Assembly (NCBI GenBank): GCA_964551015.1
Contig: CAZKBP010000063.1
Coordinates: 1 to 17,837 of the forward strand
DNA from: CAZKBP01 sp964551015
Lineage (GTDB): Bacteria; Bacteroidota; Bacteroidia; Cytophagales; Microscillaceae
Reading direction: 5' to 3'
DNA length: 17,837 bases
Position 1 is the first letter of the stretch; each line of letters begins with the position of its first letter. Shown piece after piece: positions 16,622 through 17,837 of the stretch. Under the pieces are notes generated by a model. The model saw only the letters and a program-made list of their open reading frames with translations. It did no database searches and had not been told where the DNA came from. The position numbers and the translations under genes are program-made.

Positions 16622-16646
16622 GGGGTTTGTCTGGTTAGTTGAATGC
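16471..16646 (-). repeat. ROCO 5'-end direct repeat, copy 2
   Basis: Partner of 13300-13475, at the 5' end of the ROCO-CHAT gene. It includes the leader ending ACAAACCCC before the ATG. The paralogue's extra upstream ATG is replaced here by ACG, which fixes the start codon at the common MA(N/D)AKK position. Confidence 0.85.
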
Positions 16647-16665
16647 GTCTTGGGTTTCGCTTTGC

Positions 16666-17837
16666 TTATGATTTTTTTGTTTCTTCCAGTTCGTCTTCGT
16701 ATTCCTCTATGGTATCTTCTAATTTCTTGATTTCCTGCTTAGCTCTTTTTCGTTCATTAGGGTTTTCGGAAGCTAGTCGCTTGCTGTTCCAATCTGCCAT
16801 CAGTTCCTCGGCTTCGGAAATATATCCCTCCAAACGCGCGATCTTACGCCGGCTACGAGCCGAGGGCGTTTGCTCCTCGGGCGGGCTAGGGTGCGTGGCT
16901 TGCTGGGATAATGCTTGGAGGCTGGCTTTCTGCTCTTTTTCTTCCAAGGGCTTGGCCTTATAATCTTGGATATAGCGCGAGGCCAAATCCGCCACGAGGA
17001 CTTTGACTTGGTTTTCACTCTTGACAAACTTGGCTTCGTCATCCATCGCTTCACTGAGCTTACTTTTGTTTACAAACTCCTTGCCCTCCAAGGAGACGAA
17101 GTGCTGTACCTTCTCGGAGGGCTTCTGCTGACTGTTTTCGTCCAGGATTTTATCTAGCTCCTCGGTGATCTCTTGGAGAAAGGAAGCCTGCTGAGCACCC
17201 CGGACACGAATGTAGACTTGCTTCTCGGCTCGCCGGAAGAGGATCAAAGCCTTGCCCCCGTGCCGGGGGTGGATCAGGCGGATACCGTGCCGCCAGATGG
17301 CCTTGCGCTCGCTGAGGCGACCCAGGCGCACCAGGAAACGCTCGGCCAGACCCTTGTGAAAGAAATTAGGCTGGTAGCGCAGATGCAGATTATCCTCGGC
17401 TTCCCAGTCATCGGCCACCTCGCTCTCCTCGGGCAGGTACTGGGGCACGACGAAGGTAGGATTTTCCAGCCCTTTGTAATCCTCTTGCTCCAAGCAAAAG
17501 CAAAGCTCACTGCTGACCATAAAATCAATAAAGATTTTGGCTTCTTCTTCGCTGCGGCCTTCTTTGCGCCAGGCTTCCAGCAGAGCCTCCTGACGGATCT
17601 TGCCCTGGGCCAGTTGGGCGGCCCGGTAGGGGCGCAGTACCTCGTAGATGCCCCGGATTGCCCAGAGCTGATCCAGGATGATCCGCTCCGAAAGCTGCCT
17701 GTCGTGGTAGAGAAAGCCCGTGCGGTGCAGGAAGGTGAGCAGGGTACGGTCTTCACTGCCTTGGAGCGCGTACTTTTGACCGAGGGCTTGGTAGGCCTGC
17801 CAGGTGATTTCTTTTTGCCCGGCGGCGCGGAGCTGAT
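16666..17837 (-). CDS. ROCO protein, C-terminal part (5' end outside window)
   Basis: The frame is open from the right edge of the window to TAA at 16666-16668. It reads as the end of a ROCO protein. The COR domain includes GFLYHDRQLSERIILDQLWAIRGIYEVL-like sequence, matching GVLYYRRGYFQNQIILNQDWAIQAIYKI in the ROCO-CHAT protein, then FVVPQYLPEE and F.HKGLAERFLVRLGR. A charged linker follows, then the coiled-coil connector with WNSKRLASENPNERKR. It stops there, exactly where the neighbour continues into its linker and CHAT domain. LRR and Roc domains should lie beyond the window. The ATG at 17518-17520 lies in the middle of the COR domain and is not the start. The DNA is markedly GC-richer than the centre of the downstream ROCO gene. 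It is probably the first visible gene of the minus-strand ROCO operon; its lack of an effector suggests it acts through partners (inference). Confidence 0.88.
   Translation of the reverse strand, partial: QLRAAGQKEITWQAYQALGQKYALQGSEDRTLLTFLHRTGFLYHDRQLSERIILDQLWAIRGIYEVLRPYRAAQLAQGKIRQEALLEAWRKEGRSEEEAKIFIDFMVSSELCFCLEQEDYKGLENPTFVVPQYLPEESEVADDWEAEDNLHLRYQPNFFHKGLAERFLVRLGRLSERKAIWRHGIRLIHPRHGGKALILFRRAEKQVYIRVRGAQQASFLQEITEELDKILDENSQQKPSEKVQHFVSLEGKEFVNKSKLSEAMDDEAKFVKSENQVKVLVADLASRYIQDYKAKPLEEKEQKASLQALSQQATHPSPPEEQTPSARSRRKIARLEGYISEAEELMADWNSKRLASENPNERKRAKQEIKKLEDTIEEYEDELEETKKS

Overview
The window looks like chromosomal accessory DNA from a member of the Bacteroidota, plausibly a Saprospira-like or related filamentous, multicellular lineage. 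The reasons are a tRNA 3' end without an encoded CCA, weak Shine-Dalgarno signals, a Bacteroidota-style tyrosine recombinase remnant, and a dense set of large STAND and ROCO signalling NTPases joined to CHAT (caspase-like) proteases. The lineage call is inference and the genus is a guess.

Left part (1-2868): the 3' end of a TPR protein built from almost identical 48-residue repeats; a C-terminal scrap of a tyrosine recombinase; a VapC-type PIN toxin with its DUF2281-like antitoxin; and a tRNA(CAT) 3' fragment followed by a good intrinsic terminator. The tRNA fragment and recombinase scrap together look like the decayed end of an integrated element. A short repeat (two TACATAC boxes around AATC) lies on either side of the toxin-antitoxin pair.

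Middle part (2869-9776, + strand): two large genes 20 bp apart. The first encodes CHAT protease, NB-ARC-like STAND ATPase, then TPRs. The second encodes a NACHT ATPase with a long helical C-terminus and no recognisable effector.

Right part (9809-17837, - strand, converging on the + strand pair): three consecutive ROCO genes (LRR, Roc GTPase, COR). The middle one ends in a CHAT protease homologous to the one in the + strand operon. The other two end in helical, coiled-coil tails. All three ROCO proteins share a short connector motif (W..K....AENP). The two complete ones also share their 5' leader and first ~50 codons.

Taken together, the cluster places one protease type under two unrelated NTPase switches (STAND and Roc-COR) with fast-evolving repeat sensors (TPR, LRR). 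I infer a conflict, immunity or self-recognition island. Nothing in the sequence identifies the trigger or the protease substrate.
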